DNA of 64,000 nt, from positions 372,001-436,000 of the forward strand of contig JADJMZ010000006.1 of the NCBI GenBank assembly GCA_016709315.1. The letters run 5' to 3'. This stretch comes from Ignavibacteria bacterium. GTDB taxonomy: Bacteria > Bacteroidota > Ignavibacteria > Tepidaquicellales > Tepidaquicellaceae. The notes under the pieces were generated by a model. The model ran no database searches. It saw only the letters and a program-made list of their open reading frames with translations, and was not told the origin of the DNA. The translations under genes were made by a program, and so were the position numbers. The number at the start of each line of letters is the position of its first letter. The first letter of the stretch is position 1. This document shows, piece after piece, positions 1 to 9,237 of the stretch.

Positions 1-623
1 GACCACAAAGCACCTTTGGAATCGCCTGTCAGTTGCTGTCTTCCGTCTAATAATAATAATACTCTGTTGCCGATTCCTCCGCCCGCTACATCAGATGAAC
101 CTCTGATAGAAAGTGAACTTACATTTATTCCGTTGCTTCTGTTAACTGTAACTCCCTGAACTTCTTCCAGGACATTATCAAAAGTAAGTATGTTCTTTCT
201 TCCTATCTCTTCAGAATTTACAATTGAAATTGAAGACGGAGTCTGCTGCAGAGTAACCTCTGTTTTAGTTGCTGTCACATTTATTTTCTCAACTTCAATT
301 TCTACCGGCTCTATAAATATATTAAATGTAAGCTCTGATTCAGGACTTATGGAAATGTTATCTGTAAATTCCCTGTATCCTACATAGGTCGCTTTTATTT
401 CATAATCACCGGCTGACAAATCCCTGAATTTAAATCTTCCGGAAATATCAGATTGAGTTTTGTAAACAGATTTGGAATTTTTGCTTTTAATAGTAATTCC
501 TGCAAAACTTAAAATAGCATTTGTTTCTTTGTCAATTACTTTACCCCCTATCGATCCGGTATTTAATTCTGCATAGGCATTCGCAGAAACAAATAGTAAA
601 TAAAAAATAAGCAGAATCTTCAT
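1..623 (-). CDS. TonB-dependent outer-membrane receptor, N-terminal part (cut by window edge)
   Basis: The reverse-strand frame starts at an ATG at 623 and runs off the window, so only about 207 residues are seen. It begins with a signal peptide (MKILLIFYLLFVSANAYA). A carboxypeptidase-regulatory-like beta domain follows (GSIGGKVIDKETNAIL ... GRFKFRDLSAGDYEIKATYVGYRE). Then comes the start of a plug domain (VTATKTEVTLQQTPSSISIV ... NRSNGINVSSLSIRGSSD ... VLLLLDGRQ). Proteins of this build take up siderophores, vitamins or glycans through the outer membrane, powered by TonB. The substrate cannot be told from this part. The start codon lies in the loop of a strong hairpin (606-642). Family confident, substrate unknown. 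Confidence 0.9.
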   Translation of the reverse strand, partial: MKILLIFYLLFVSANAYAELNTGSIGGKVIDKETNAILSFAGITIKSKNSKSVYKTQSDISGRFKFRDLSAGDYEIKATYVGYREFTDNISISPESELTFNIFIEPVEIEVEKINVTATKTEVTLQQTPSSISIVNSEEIGRKNILTFDNVLEEVQGVTVNRSNGINVSSLSIRGSSDVAGGGIGNRVLLLLDGRQQLTGDSKGALW

Positions 624-642
624 TACAAAGATTCTGCTTATT
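606..642 (-). terminator. Hairpin spanning the receptor start codon; probable terminator/attenuator
   Basis: A perfect 15-bp inverted repeat (606-620 and 628-642) has a 7-base loop. Read on the minus strand it is followed by a T-rich run (TTTTTTATT), the layout of an intrinsic terminator for the lipoprotein gene just upstream. The loop contains the ATG of the receptor gene, and the second arm encodes its residues 2-6. Terminator function is inferred from structure alone. Confidence 0.65.
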
Positions 643-685
643 AATAAAATATTTTTGGACTTAAAGGTAGTGTGCATTTGAAGTA

Positions 686-1210
686 TTAATATACTTTCTT
701 TGCTGTGTCTGACCATGAAAGCATGCTGATTCCTTCAACTCCTTCATTATTAGCTCCTATAGTAGCTCTCCCTGGATTAGAAAGGAAACAATCGGAACCT
801 GCGCCGTTTAAGAATCTTGCAGTATCACATCCGTAAACAGACATTATAGGACTTTGTCCGCCAGCTGTTTTTCTGAATCCAACGGAAACTACATATTCTC
901 CCGGATTTAGATCTACAAGTTTGTAATTGTAACTTTTGTTTGGGACATTGTTTGTTCTGGTAATATTAATTGTATCATAAGCAGCAGGACCGCCTGTAGG
1001 AGGCCATCCGGCAACCGGATAAGCGGATATTAAATAAATACCTCCGGAATTTATGAAGTTTGTGTCAACAAAATTTACTGTTCCATTTATGGATTTTGCA
1101 TCAGGACCTGCGGGAGGTGTTACAGTATCTTCAGAACAACTGTAAACAGTTACCATTAATAATGATAATATTACTGCCTGGAATAGTGATGATTTAAAAA
1201 ATTTTTTCAA
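686..1210 (-). CDS. Putative secreted lipoprotein of unknown function
   Basis: This 174-residue protein begins with MKKFFKSSLFQAVILSLLMVTVYSC, a basic N-terminus, a hydrophobic stretch and a Cys that fits a Bacteroidota-style lipobox. SEDTVTPP follows, a typical flexible linker after a lipidated Cys. The rest is a small beta-rich domain (SINGTVNFVD ... YKLVDLNPGEYVVSVGFRK) resembling carboxypeptidase-regulatory/transthyretin-like sandwiches. It probably sits on the cell envelope. It is followed on the same strand by the TonB receptor, so the two might work together, but a terminator-like hairpin separates them. No specific family was recognised. Confidence 0.75.
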   Translation of the reverse strand: MKKFFKSSLFQAVILSLLMVTVYSCSEDTVTPPAGPDAKSINGTVNFVDTNFINSGGIYLISAYPVAGWPPTGGPAAYDTINITRTNNVPNKSYNYKLVDLNPGEYVVSVGFRKTAGGQSPIMSVYGCDTARFLNGAGSDCFLSNPGRATIGANNEGVEGISMLSWSDTAKKVY

Positions 1211-1296
1211 TTGATTCTCCTTTTTTGTTGTTAGATGTTTTTAAATGTGAATATTAAACAAGATAGGTTTATTATAAACTATCTTCAATTTACAAA

Positions 1297-2478
1297 TTAA
1301 ATCACCCTCAATAAAATTCCTTTCAGATACTTTGTTTCATTCATCTGAGGCAATACAGGATGGTCAAATGAACAGTTGGAATACTCAATGATCTGAATTT
1401 TCCTTTTAACTTCGTTAGCGCTTCTTGCTATGGCGTCTTCAAAATTCATTTCATTTATATGATGAGAACAGGAAAAAGTAAACAACATTGAATTCGGTTT
1501 CAGCAGTCTCATTGCTTTTGCATTAAGTTCCGTATATCCTTTAAGCGCAGGTATTATGTTCTTTTTTGACTTTGTAAACGAAGGAGGATCGAGAATGATA
1601 AAGTCAAATCTTTCCTTTGTCTGGAACAAATCATTAAGATAATCAAAAACATCTTTGCATATAAAATTTATATCCTGAAAATTATTCAGCGCTGCATTTT
1701 CCTTAGCTGTTTCTGTCGAGTGCTGTGAAGAATCCACAGCAGTTATATCTTTAGCTCCGGCAAAAGCAGCGTTCAGGGCAAAACCTCCTTCATTGCAAAA
1801 AAGATCGAGAACCTTGTATCTTTCATTCATATACTTTCTTAATAGTTTTCTGTTTCCCGTCTGATCAAGATAAAATCCTGTCTTCTGCCCCTTGAGAAGA
1901 TCTATTTTATATCTGATGCTATCTATTTCTGTAATGAAAGTCTTATCTTCGTTCCCGCTATTGTCAAATAAAATTCGTTCGGTCTTCTCAAGTCCTTCCA
2001 GCACTCTTAATTCATTATTATTCTTTTCAATTATAAGATTCGCTTTGAAATTTTCCTTTAGTATTTCCGTAATAGTGTCGAGATACTCATTCATCCCTGC
2101 AGAAAATATCTGCAGAGAAAAATTATTTTCAAATCTGTCAATAATCAAACCCGGCATAAAATCACTTTCACTGTTAACCATCCTGTAAACATCGCCGCAG
2201 GATTCATTTTTTTTCCGGAGTGAATTTGCAAGACTGATCCTCTTAAAAAGAAACGCTTTGTCAATTGGCTCATCTTTGTCAGTAATATGTCTGTATGAAA
2301 TTAGAGAGTTCCTGTTATAGAATCCTTTTCCCAGAAATTTATTTCCGTATGCATAAAGCTCTGCAACTTCTCCGTTCTTAACTATATCTTCAGTTCTTTC
2401 TATCTCATTACTGAAGATCCATTGATGTCCCGCAAGAAGCCTTCTTTCTTCATTCTTGTTTAAAAATACTTTAGCCAT
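1297..2478 (-). CDS. rlmI: RlmI-like class I rRNA (cytosine-C5) methyltransferase
   Basis: The 393-residue length fits RlmI/YccW. The N-terminal ~75 residues form a PUA-like RNA-binding domain (FLNKNEERRLLAGHQWIFSNEI). The middle holds GQKTGFYLDQ at about 197-206. The SAM-binding loop is LDLFCNEGGF at 224-233, with the acidic end of beta-2 at AVDSS. Motif IV is LDPPSFTKSK at 296-305, and the C-terminal CSHH is also typical. In E. coli the family methylates C1962 of 23S rRNA. Other members of this PUA-methyltransferase group have other targets, so the exact base is inferred. It is close to the GT9 gene on the same strand (31 bp gap). Confidence 0.88.
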   Translation of the reverse strand: MAKVFLNKNEERRLLAGHQWIFSNEIERTEDIVKNGEVAELYAYGNKFLGKGFYNRNSLISYRHITDKDEPIDKAFLFKRISLANSLRKKNESCGDVYRMVNSESDFMPGLIIDRFENNFSLQIFSAGMNEYLDTITEILKENFKANLIIEKNNNELRVLEGLEKTERILFDNSGNEDKTFITEIDSIRYKIDLLKGQKTGFYLDQTGNRKLLRKYMNERYKVLDLFCNEGGFALNAAFAGAKDITAVDSSQHSTETAKENAALNNFQDINFICKDVFDYLNDLFQTKERFDFIILDPPSFTKSKKNIIPALKGYTELNAKAMRLLKPNSMLFTFSCSHHINEMNFEDAIARSANEVKRKIQIIEYSNCSFDHPVLPQMNETKYLKGILLRVI

Positions 2479-2509
2479 TGAAATTTATTGTTTAGTATAA
2501 AAATTTTAT

Positions 2510-3451
2510 TTATAATTTTAATTTAATGTCCATACATCTGAAATGTTTCTCCGGGCAGGATTCTCTGCCGATATGAGTGCAGGGTCTGCATTTTAGATCT
2601 TTGTTTTCAAGAGCTTCTGAATTATTTAACTGCGGAAAAAATCCGAACTCTTTTACGGTGCTTCCGAATAAAGCTTTAGCTTTTTTTCCGAGAGCTTCCG
2701 ACAAATGCAGCACAGCGCTGTCATTGCATATTACAAGTTCACTGTAGTAAATCGTATTTGCAAGTGCACTCATGTTAAGCTTACCGCAAAAGTTCACAGT
2801 ATTGCTGCATTGCTCTGAGATCAATCCGCAGACTTCTTTATCTCTTTCAGAATTGTCACCGGTTAAAACAAATTTTAATTCCGGATACTGCTTTATAAAC
2901 TCTATGAATTTAGCAGCCGGATATGTCTTTGTGAAATGTCTTGATGAAGGAGAAAGTACTATATATTCGCCATCAAAAATTTTTCCTTTGCTGAAAATAA
3001 GTTCATCGGTTTCGAATTCATAATCATTTATATGTAAAAACGGATCAGCGCAGATTATATACTTTTTATAAACAGGAATGATTTCCCTGAACAAATTGAT
3101 TTTGAATTTTACAAGAAAAAACTTCTTCAGATTCTCTTTTTTTATTCTGAATGCTTTTTTGGAATTCATAAAACAAGCATAAAAACTTTTAAGATTTTTG
3201 TGCAGGTCAAGTATTACATCATAATTCTCAGATCTTACCATTTTCCTGATTTCTGATAAAGAATTATCATGTAAGATTATTCTATTTATTGAAGGATTGA
3301 GTTTTAAAACATCCTGATACTTAACTCCCGTCAGAAAATGTATTACAGATTCCGGATATTTGCGTCTGAGTTTCTTTATAAGCGGAAATGTCAGAATGAT
3401 ATCACCTAAAGAGGAAAATCTTATTATCAATATTTTTTTTATTTCAGGCAA
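2510..3451 (-). CDS. Glycosyltransferase family 9 (heptosyltransferase-like)
   Basis: A 313-residue GT-B protein. The N-terminus KILIIRFSSLGDIILTFPLI is the hallmark nucleotide-sugar transferase start of family GT9. The C-terminal half has ICNDSAVLHLSEALGKKAKALFG, the donor-binding region, and ends in CRPCTHIGRESCPEKHFRCM, the Cys-rich tail seen in heptosyltransferase II-like proteins. It likely adds a heptose or related sugar to the lipopolysaccharide core at the inner face of the cytoplasmic membrane. It sits between rlmI and bshC on one strand with short gaps (31 and 22 bp), so the three may be co-transcribed. Acceptor and donor are not determined. Confidence 0.87.
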   Translation of the reverse strand: MPEIKKILIIRFSSLGDIILTFPLIKKLRRKYPESVIHFLTGVKYQDVLKLNPSINRIILHDNSLSEIRKMVRSENYDVILDLHKNLKSFYACFMNSKKAFRIKKENLKKFFLVKFKINLFREIIPVYKKYIICADPFLHINDYEFETDELIFSKGKIFDGEYIVLSPSSRHFTKTYPAAKFIEFIKQYPELKFVLTGDNSERDKEVCGLISEQCSNTVNFCGKLNMSALANTIYYSELVICNDSAVLHLSEALGKKAKALFGSTVKEFGFFPQLNNSEALENKDLKCRPCTHIGRESCPEKHFRCMDIKLKL

Positions 3452-3473
3452 AAAGTTTATTTAAGTCACATAT

Positions 3474-5129
3474 TTATGCAGGAGAATTATCCGGATATAT
3501 CAGCTGATGAGAAAATTCTTCTACATCTGTTTCATTATACATTTTATTTATCAGCTCTAACCCGTACTTGTTAACAAAATATACAATGTTAAATACTCTT
3601 TCCTGAAGCGTTTCATCAGGATATACATTGACAAGGGCTTTCTTTAGCTGTCCTGAAACCACTTCATTCTGTTTCGACTGCAATGCAACATATTTGTCTT
3701 TTGCAATATTAAGCGAATCTAAAAACTGAAGATTTCTTTTTGCAAATGAAGCTGTCTGATTGATGTCAATTTTACCAAGTTTTTTTTCATAAGTATAAAA
3801 TATCGCTCTGAGCTCATCAGCCATCCCGGAAAATAATTCCTCAGTATCAATTTCAGAATCATTTTTTAATAACTTTTTACTAACTTCTTTTAAATCAAAC
3901 AGTTCATCAAAATTCAGATCATTCTTCTCTAAAAAATTCTTTACACGGTTTTCCAGAATTGTTGCTGAAGTTCTCGGATAAATAACCGGCATTGTTATCC
4001 CGAATAATTTATAGACTTCTTTGAATTGTCCGAAATATGCTATTTCAGAAGGTCCTCCCACATAAGCTATAGTCGGAAGTATATAATCCTGACATACCGG
4101 CCGCGTAACGACATTCCAGCTGAAGCGTTCCGGATTAGAGTCAAGAAGATTGTAAAGCTCTTCCCCTGTAAATTTCTGTCTGGAATGCTTTAATGCATAT
4201 ACTTCTCCGTCTCTAGGCTCAAGAAGATATCTGTTACCTTCGTGTATGTAAAATAAATTTATAGCTTTCGGTTTTACCTGCGCCTGATAATCTTTCTCGA
4301 GTTCAACTGAAGTGGTTATCACTGCCTCACATGTCTGAGGTGAATTCATCAGCTCTTTTCTGAATACGGGCTTTAGTAAATTTTTAATTTCCTGATCAGA
4401 AGGATCTATGAATATGAGACCTTTATCAGTTATCAGTGAATTCAGGAATCGGGCAAAAGCAGTTTTCATATCTGCACCGGACTTATATGCTTCCCTTATC
4501 AGTTTGAATAAATCTTCCGAATAATCTGTTTTATTTAAAGATGCTTCGAGTTCATCAGTGAAACTAGAAATAAAATCATCAAGAACAATTTTTCCTGCCG
4601 GTTTAAGATATTTCTCCTGCGTTTCTCCATTTTCAAAATAACTTAAGTTCTTTATTTCATTTTCTTTGGAGATCACATTAATATTATTAATCTCAGTAAA
4701 ATCGTGATCGTCCGCTTCAAGCCAGAATACAGGTACAAATTTGCAGTCAGTAAATTTCTGATTTAGCTTTTCAGAAAGCTGTATAGTATTAATAGCTTTT
4801 AATACTGTATAAAAAGGACCTGTAAGTATACCTAGCTGCTGACCTGTTACTACTGCAAATGTGTCCTGATTGCTTAATAGCTGAATGTTATCAAATGTTT
4901 TGTCTCCGGATTTAAATAAAGTATTCTGATTATTTAAAATATCGCAAATATCTTTCCTGAAAAAATTTTTTCCGCCCGGATATGTGTCTTTTTTCAGATC
5001 TATGCATCTGCGTATGTCGTCATAATTTCTGTAATCAAATTCATAGAAGTTCTTGAGCAGTTCAAAATTATTTATGTAATCAAGAAATAATCCGCTGAAG
5101 GAAGGAAGAGAAGTATATGGAATAGGCAT
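3474..5129 (-). CDS. bshC: BshC, bacillithiol biosynthesis cysteine-adding enzyme
   Basis: The 551-residue length fits BshC. Recognisable stretches are VVTGQQLGILTGPFYTVLKAI near residue 95, the family signature FVPVFWLEADDHDFTEIN near 130, and YVGGPSEIAYFGQ in the C-terminal half. A long helical coiled-coil-like section precedes the C-terminus. BshC is proposed to ligate cysteine to glucosaminyl-malate in the last step of bacillithiol synthesis, in the cytoplasm. BshA and BshB are not in this window. The 380 bp upstream hold no gene and must carry the promoter of this minus-strand group. Confidence 0.92.
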   Translation of the reverse strand: MPIPYTSLPSFSGLFLDYINNFELLKNFYEFDYRNYDDIRRCIDLKKDTYPGGKNFFRKDICDILNNQNTLFKSGDKTFDNIQLLSNQDTFAVVTGQQLGILTGPFYTVLKAINTIQLSEKLNQKFTDCKFVPVFWLEADDHDFTEINNINVISKENEIKNLSYFENGETQEKYLKPAGKIVLDDFISSFTDELEASLNKTDYSEDLFKLIREAYKSGADMKTAFARFLNSLITDKGLIFIDPSDQEIKNLLKPVFRKELMNSPQTCEAVITTSVELEKDYQAQVKPKAINLFYIHEGNRYLLEPRDGEVYALKHSRQKFTGEELYNLLDSNPERFSWNVVTRPVCQDYILPTIAYVGGPSEIAYFGQFKEVYKLFGITMPVIYPRTSATILENRVKNFLEKNDLNFDELFDLKEVSKKLLKNDSEIDTEELFSGMADELRAIFYTYEKKLGKIDINQTASFAKRNLQFLDSLNIAKDKYVALQSKQNEVVSGQLKKALVNVYPDETLQERVFNIVYFVNKYGLELINKMYNETDVEEFSHQLIYPDNSPA

Positions 5130-5510
5130 TAATTAATTTTATTTAAGAAAAATTAATGATTAATATTCAAATAAGAAATTTATTAATTTAAACTAATCAA
5201 TAACCAATATAGTTAAGCTCATATATCTGTGAGACATGCTTTCACATTTAGAAAGGCAAGATTCACGGGTTGTTTTATAATGAAGCAACTGATTATGTAT
5301 CATACTCAAATTGATTTTTCAACACAGTAAAATTAAGCTGATATTTAAAAAGCCGAAGATTAAGATATGTCTCGCCTCCTCTCTGCTTTTTTGTTATAAT
5401 TCGGAAAAGAAAAAACTTTATTAACAGGAGAACAAAGCTGAATATCAGGAATATTCAAAATCGTTTTAGTAAGAATTAAATTTTTTTTTAAATAAACTTA
5501 AATAGATAAA
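5130..5510. other. Intergenic region between divergent genes, no gene seen
   Basis: This 381-bp AT-rich gap separates bshC (minus) from the beta-helix protein gene (plus). No open frame, tRNA or clear repeat was found. It should hold both promoters, but no convincing -33/-7 pair could be picked out by eye. Confidence 0.6.
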
Positions 5511-7262
5511 ATGAAAAAATTATTTACACTTGTACTGCTGGCTCTGTTTGCAAATTCCTTCGCAAATTATTCAACACCCGGCTCCGGTAAAAGCTGGAAC
5601 CTTGACAGTCTTGTAGCTTATTCAGGAGGTAATGTTACACTGTCATCAGGAAATTATTTGTTCAATGACACGATAGTAATTTCATTAAGCGATACAGTTA
5701 AAGTTACTTCTAATGCAACAATGAAATTCTCAACTTCAGTTTTCGTAGATATCTTCGGTGTATTTATAGTCAATGCGCCTGACTCTGCAAGGATCACAGC
5801 TCAGGATACCTCTTTAAAATATCTCGGGCTGAAGTTTGAAGATCAGAGTGACGGCTCATATCTCAGAAAACTGATTTTTGAATACGGCAATTCTATCCGC
5901 ATGCTTGACTGCAATATTACTATTGACAACTGCATTATCAGATTCAATACTCTGAACAGCTCGTTTGCCAGCGGAGCTATTTCACTTTTCAGATCCAACT
6001 CCATAATTACTAATAATAAGATCTACAGAAACAGACGGGCTGCAATTGTTTCCGGATCAAATATTGCTTCATCTCCTGTCATTGAAAATAATCTTATTTA
6101 TGAAAATGATACTGATAATGCAAATGTGCCTCAGATAAATTTCGGAGCTACAGCCGCAGCTACTATGATTATCAGAGGAAATACAATAATTGGATTATAT
6201 ACTTTGAGCGGTGGAATTTCATTTTTACCAACCGGTACTATTCCTTATGTCATAATTGAAAATAACATTATTAAAAAGAACCGCTACGGAATTGCAATTG
6301 CAGGAGGAAATTCAAATTTTTATATAAACAACAATGTCATAGACAGCAATAATATTCAGGGAATTCCTGCACAGGGAGGCAGCGGTATTAATTTTAACGG
6401 ATCAGCTACTCAAAACAGTATAGTTACCAGAAACACTATCAGAGGAAATCTCTGGGGAATTACAATTCAGGGAACAGCAAAACCAAATATGGGAAATATT
6501 TCCAATGCTGATACAACTGACATCGGACTTAATGAGATTTACGGTAACGGCAACAGCGGAAAGATATTCGATCTGTTCAATAATACTGTTGATTCCATTA
6601 AAGCTGAAAATAATTTCTGGGGAAGTGGTAATGCTGATACTGTTGAAACTCATATTTTTCACAAGACAGACAGTACTGTGCTGGGATTCGTGGATTATCT
6701 TCCTTTGAGATCAGCAAAACTGAATCTGAAAATTCTCATGGAAGCCATGTATGATAATTCATTGGATATTCTAACCAGAAAAGATACCGTTACAGTTTAT
6801 CTGCGTGAGACATCTGCTCCTTATGTCGTAAAAGATTCAGCTAAAAGTGCAATTGATACTTTAAGTTTCACAGGTACATTTAATTTCACAAACGCTCCTT
6901 CCGGTCAGTATTATATTGTAGCGAGGCATTTCAATACGATTGAAACCTGGAGCAAAGCCGGCGGAGAATCTTTTGTAAGCGGGGGAAATATTCTTAGTTA
7001 TGATATGACAAGTTCTGTTTCTCAGGCATACGGAAGTAATCTGAAGCTTAAAGGAACCAGGTATTGTATTTACAGTGGAGATGTGGATCAGAATAAAATT
7101 GTTGATGCTTCCGATCTCAGCTTGATGGATAATGACATTATATTCGGACTAACCGGTGACAGAATAGCATCGGATCTAAATGCAGATGGTATTGTCGATG
7201 TGACTGATCTTTCGCTAATGGATAATAATTCAGCTGTTTCTGTTGCGACAATTAATCCTTAA
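5511..7262 (+). CDS. Secreted right-handed beta-helix protein with dockerin-like C-terminus
   Basis: 583 residues. The signal peptide is MKKLFTLVLLALFANSFA. Residues ~20-390 are a parallel beta-helix of the NosD/pectate-lyase type, with repeated N-x-I turns (IIRGNTIIG, VIIENNIIKKNRYGIAIAG, SIVTRNTIRGNLWGI). A beta domain follows, then two calcium-loop repeats at the end: GDVDQNKIVDASDLSLMDND and DLNADGIVDVTDLSLMDNN. These match dockerin type I/EF-hand loops. Unlike most secreted proteins here it lacks the NPFNP T9SS domain. The role may be surface binding or glycan contact. No catalytic residues were identified. Confidence 0.82.
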   Translation: MKKLFTLVLLALFANSFANYSTPGSGKSWNLDSLVAYSGGNVTLSSGNYLFNDTIVISLSDTVKVTSNATMKFSTSVFVDIFGVFIVNAPDSARITAQDTSLKYLGLKFEDQSDGSYLRKLIFEYGNSIRMLDCNITIDNCIIRFNTLNSSFASGAISLFRSNSIITNNKIYRNRRAAIVSGSNIASSPVIENNLIYENDTDNANVPQINFGATAAATMIIRGNTIIGLYTLSGGISFLPTGTIPYVIIENNIIKKNRYGIAIAGGNSNFYINNNVIDSNNIQGIPAQGGSGINFNGSATQNSIVTRNTIRGNLWGITIQGTAKPNMGNISNADTTDIGLNEIYGNGNSGKIFDLFNNTVDSIKAENNFWGSGNADTVETHIFHKTDSTVLGFVDYLPLRSAKLNLKILMEAMYDNSLDILTRKDTVTVYLRETSAPYVVKDSAKSAIDTLSFTGTFNFTNAPSGQYYIVARHFNTIETWSKAGGESFVSGGNILSYDMTSSVSQAYGSNLKLKGTRYCIYSGDVDQNKIVDASDLSLMDNDIIFGLTGDRIASDLNADGIVDVTDLSLMDNNSAVSVATINP

Positions 7263-7290
7263 ACTTATATTCATCTTTAATTATAAATCA

Positions 7291-7330
7291 GATAGTTCAG
7301 ACCTTTACAAAGTCTGGACTATCTTTGATT
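7291..7330 (+). terminator. Probable intrinsic terminator
   Basis: A 12-bp stem (GATAGTTCAGAC pairing with GTCTGGACTATC, one G-T pair) closes a 9-base loop 28 bp after the beta-helix gene stop. The following T-run is weak (TTTGATTT). Confidence 0.6.
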
Positions 7331-7600
7331 TCAATGACTCTTGATTAAAATCATTTTCAGAATTTGATTTCTATATTCCGGGATAAGAGTTGCAAAGATA
7401 CTTTTTCTTGTTTCATTATTTATCTTTATACTTTCAGCTTTCTGCTCAGCAAATTTCATTTCAGTTTAAAACATAATTAATTAATTTTGAAGCGTAACCT
7501 TATGCAAATAATCTTTCAGATTTTTATTTGTCAAAATTTATTAACTGATTCAGTATAAATGTTATATGAAATTTTTATTTTTAAATTCTAAGTTTATTTC
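7331..7600. other. Intergenic leader of the helical protein gene
   Basis: AT-rich DNA without a supported gene or recognisable repeat. It presumably carries the promoter of the gene starting at 7601. Confidence 0.5.
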
Positions 7601-9046
7601 ATGATAGAATATTTTAATGATCTTTCAAAAAAGGAGATATTAAAATTTAAAGCATTTGTTAATTCTCCTTATCTTAATCCGAACAAACAGGTGGTTAAGC
7701 TTTTTAATTATCTTCGTTCCAGATATCCAAATATAAAAGATTCTGATCTTGATAAGTCAGTTGTCTTTAAAAATCTTTTTCCTGATAAATCATACAATGA
7801 CGAAAGCATAAGGAAACTAATTTCCGATTTCAACAAAGTCTTTGAGAGTTTTCTCATTCAGACTGAATTTAAAACCGATATTCAGCAGAGTAACATATTG
7901 CTTCTGAGATCTCTCAGAAAAAGAGGTATTAAAAAGAGATTCGAATTAATTCTGAATGATACTACGAAACTTCAGAAAAAACAATTTTCCAGAGATGAAA
8001 AATTTTATGCAAATCAGGTTAATCTCGAACATGAATATTATCTTTATAATTTTGATAAATACAAATTCACTTACGCAAAATGCCTTCAAAACAAATCAGA
8101 AAACATTGACTTAAATTTCATTTTTCAGAAGTTGCATGTCTTCAATGAAATGCTGAATAACCAGAAAAGTGTCGGAAAGACTGTTCTTTTTAACAAGACT
8201 TTCTTTGATGACATTTTGATTTATATGGAAAATAACAAGAAAATTATCAAGACTTCTCATCCGAATTTGTACATCATATACCTTCAGATAATGATGTTTA
8301 CGCATTTAAAAAAAGAGTATATGGACGAACTTAAAACTTATCTGATGTTAAATGAAAAAAAGTTCAGCAGATCAGATAATTCCGTTCTTCCCTATTATTA
8401 CAATTACTTAGTATCTTTTTGCCTTCAGAAAATTAATAAAGGTGAAACCGGATACAGGAAAGATTTATTCAGTCTGTATGAAAAAATGCTTCCCGAAGAT
8501 CTCTTTCTTATAGATAATGTTATAAATGACTATGATTTCACCAGCGCTGTTAATAATATACTGGCATTGAATAAGCCCGAATGGGTTGAATCTTTCATTG
8601 AGAAATATAAAAAGTTCATTGAACCTGCATTTGCAAAAGATGCTTATAATCTTGCCAAAGCGAAAATTTATTTTTACAGAAAAGATTTCGAAAAGATATT
8701 TCCATATCTTAATTCAATCGTTTACAAAAATCCCAATTACTATTTCAATTCCAAATTTCTCCTTGTCCGTGTTTATATTGAAACCGGAAACATCAGAGAA
8801 GCAAAATACATCATAGAAAATCTTAAGCAGTATATCCGTGAAAAGAATATTCTTACTGATGAACAGATTACAATTATAAAAACCTTTAACAAATACGCAA
8901 TTGATCTGATTAAAATCATTCTGAGCAATGATAAAGATAAAAAAGGATTAACAGCGATCTTCAGAAAAGAACTGGATAATGAGAAGAATTTTGTTCCGAA
9001 TAAAGCGTGGTTTTATAGTATGACTGAAGCGAAAACTAAAAGTTGA
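7601..9046 (+). CDS. Conserved-looking helical protein of unknown function
   Basis: 481 residues, no signal peptide and no membrane segment. It is rich in Lys, Phe, Tyr and Asn. It begins MIEYFNDLSKKEILKFKAFV, then SPYLNPNKQVVKLFNYLRS and a segment resembling proteins I recall from Bacteroidota/Ignavibacteria genomes without an assigned role. The C-terminal half has alternating helical segments (PYLNSIVYKNPNYYFNSKFLLVRVYIETGNIREAKYIIENL) like TPR/SEL1-type helical hairpins. It stands alone, with 338 bp upstream and a converging T9SS gene downstream. A cytoplasmic scaffold or regulatory role is only a guess. Confidence 0.7.
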   Translation: MIEYFNDLSKKEILKFKAFVNSPYLNPNKQVVKLFNYLRSRYPNIKDSDLDKSVVFKNLFPDKSYNDESIRKLISDFNKVFESFLIQTEFKTDIQQSNILLLRSLRKRGIKKRFELILNDTTKLQKKQFSRDEKFYANQVNLEHEYYLYNFDKYKFTYAKCLQNKSENIDLNFIFQKLHVFNEMLNNQKSVGKTVLFNKTFFDDILIYMENNKKIIKTSHPNLYIIYLQIMMFTHLKKEYMDELKTYLMLNEKKFSRSDNSVLPYYYNYLVSFCLQKINKGETGYRKDLFSLYEKMLPEDLFLIDNVINDYDFTSAVNNILALNKPEWVESFIEKYKKFIEPAFAKDAYNLAKAKIYFYRKDFEKIFPYLNSIVYKNPNYYFNSKFLLVRVYIETGNIREAKYIIENLKQYIREKNILTDEQITIIKTFNKYAIDLIKIILSNDKDKKGLTAIFRKELDNEKNFVPNKAWFYSMTEAKTKS

Positions 9047-9180
9047 AATAATAAAAATTAAATTTACATTCGAGCATATTCATCCAAAATTATTCAATTT
9101 ATATTTAACATTAAATTTTGATTAGCAGCACCCTGTTTAAAAAACAATTCACGAAGTAGGATTAATAATATAAAATTTAA

Positions 9181-9211
9181 CGCAAAGACGCAAAGACACA
9201 AAGACACAGAG
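9181..9211. repeat. Short direct-repeat string (GCAAAGAC type)
   Basis: Four near-copies of a nine-base unit (CGCAAAGA, CGCAAAGA, CACAAAGA, CACAGAGG). Similar strings occur as hairpin arms at 51031-51125 and at 47235-47255, so this is one of the dispersed simple repeats of this genome. It lies just past the 3' end of the T9SS gene. Confidence 0.55.
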
Positions 9212-9237
9212 GATTTTAATTAGATACTTATGAATCA

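Noticed and set aside
9181..9211. Small CRISPR-like or regulatory array
   Set aside because: Only four imperfect nine-base words; typical simple repeat of this genome.
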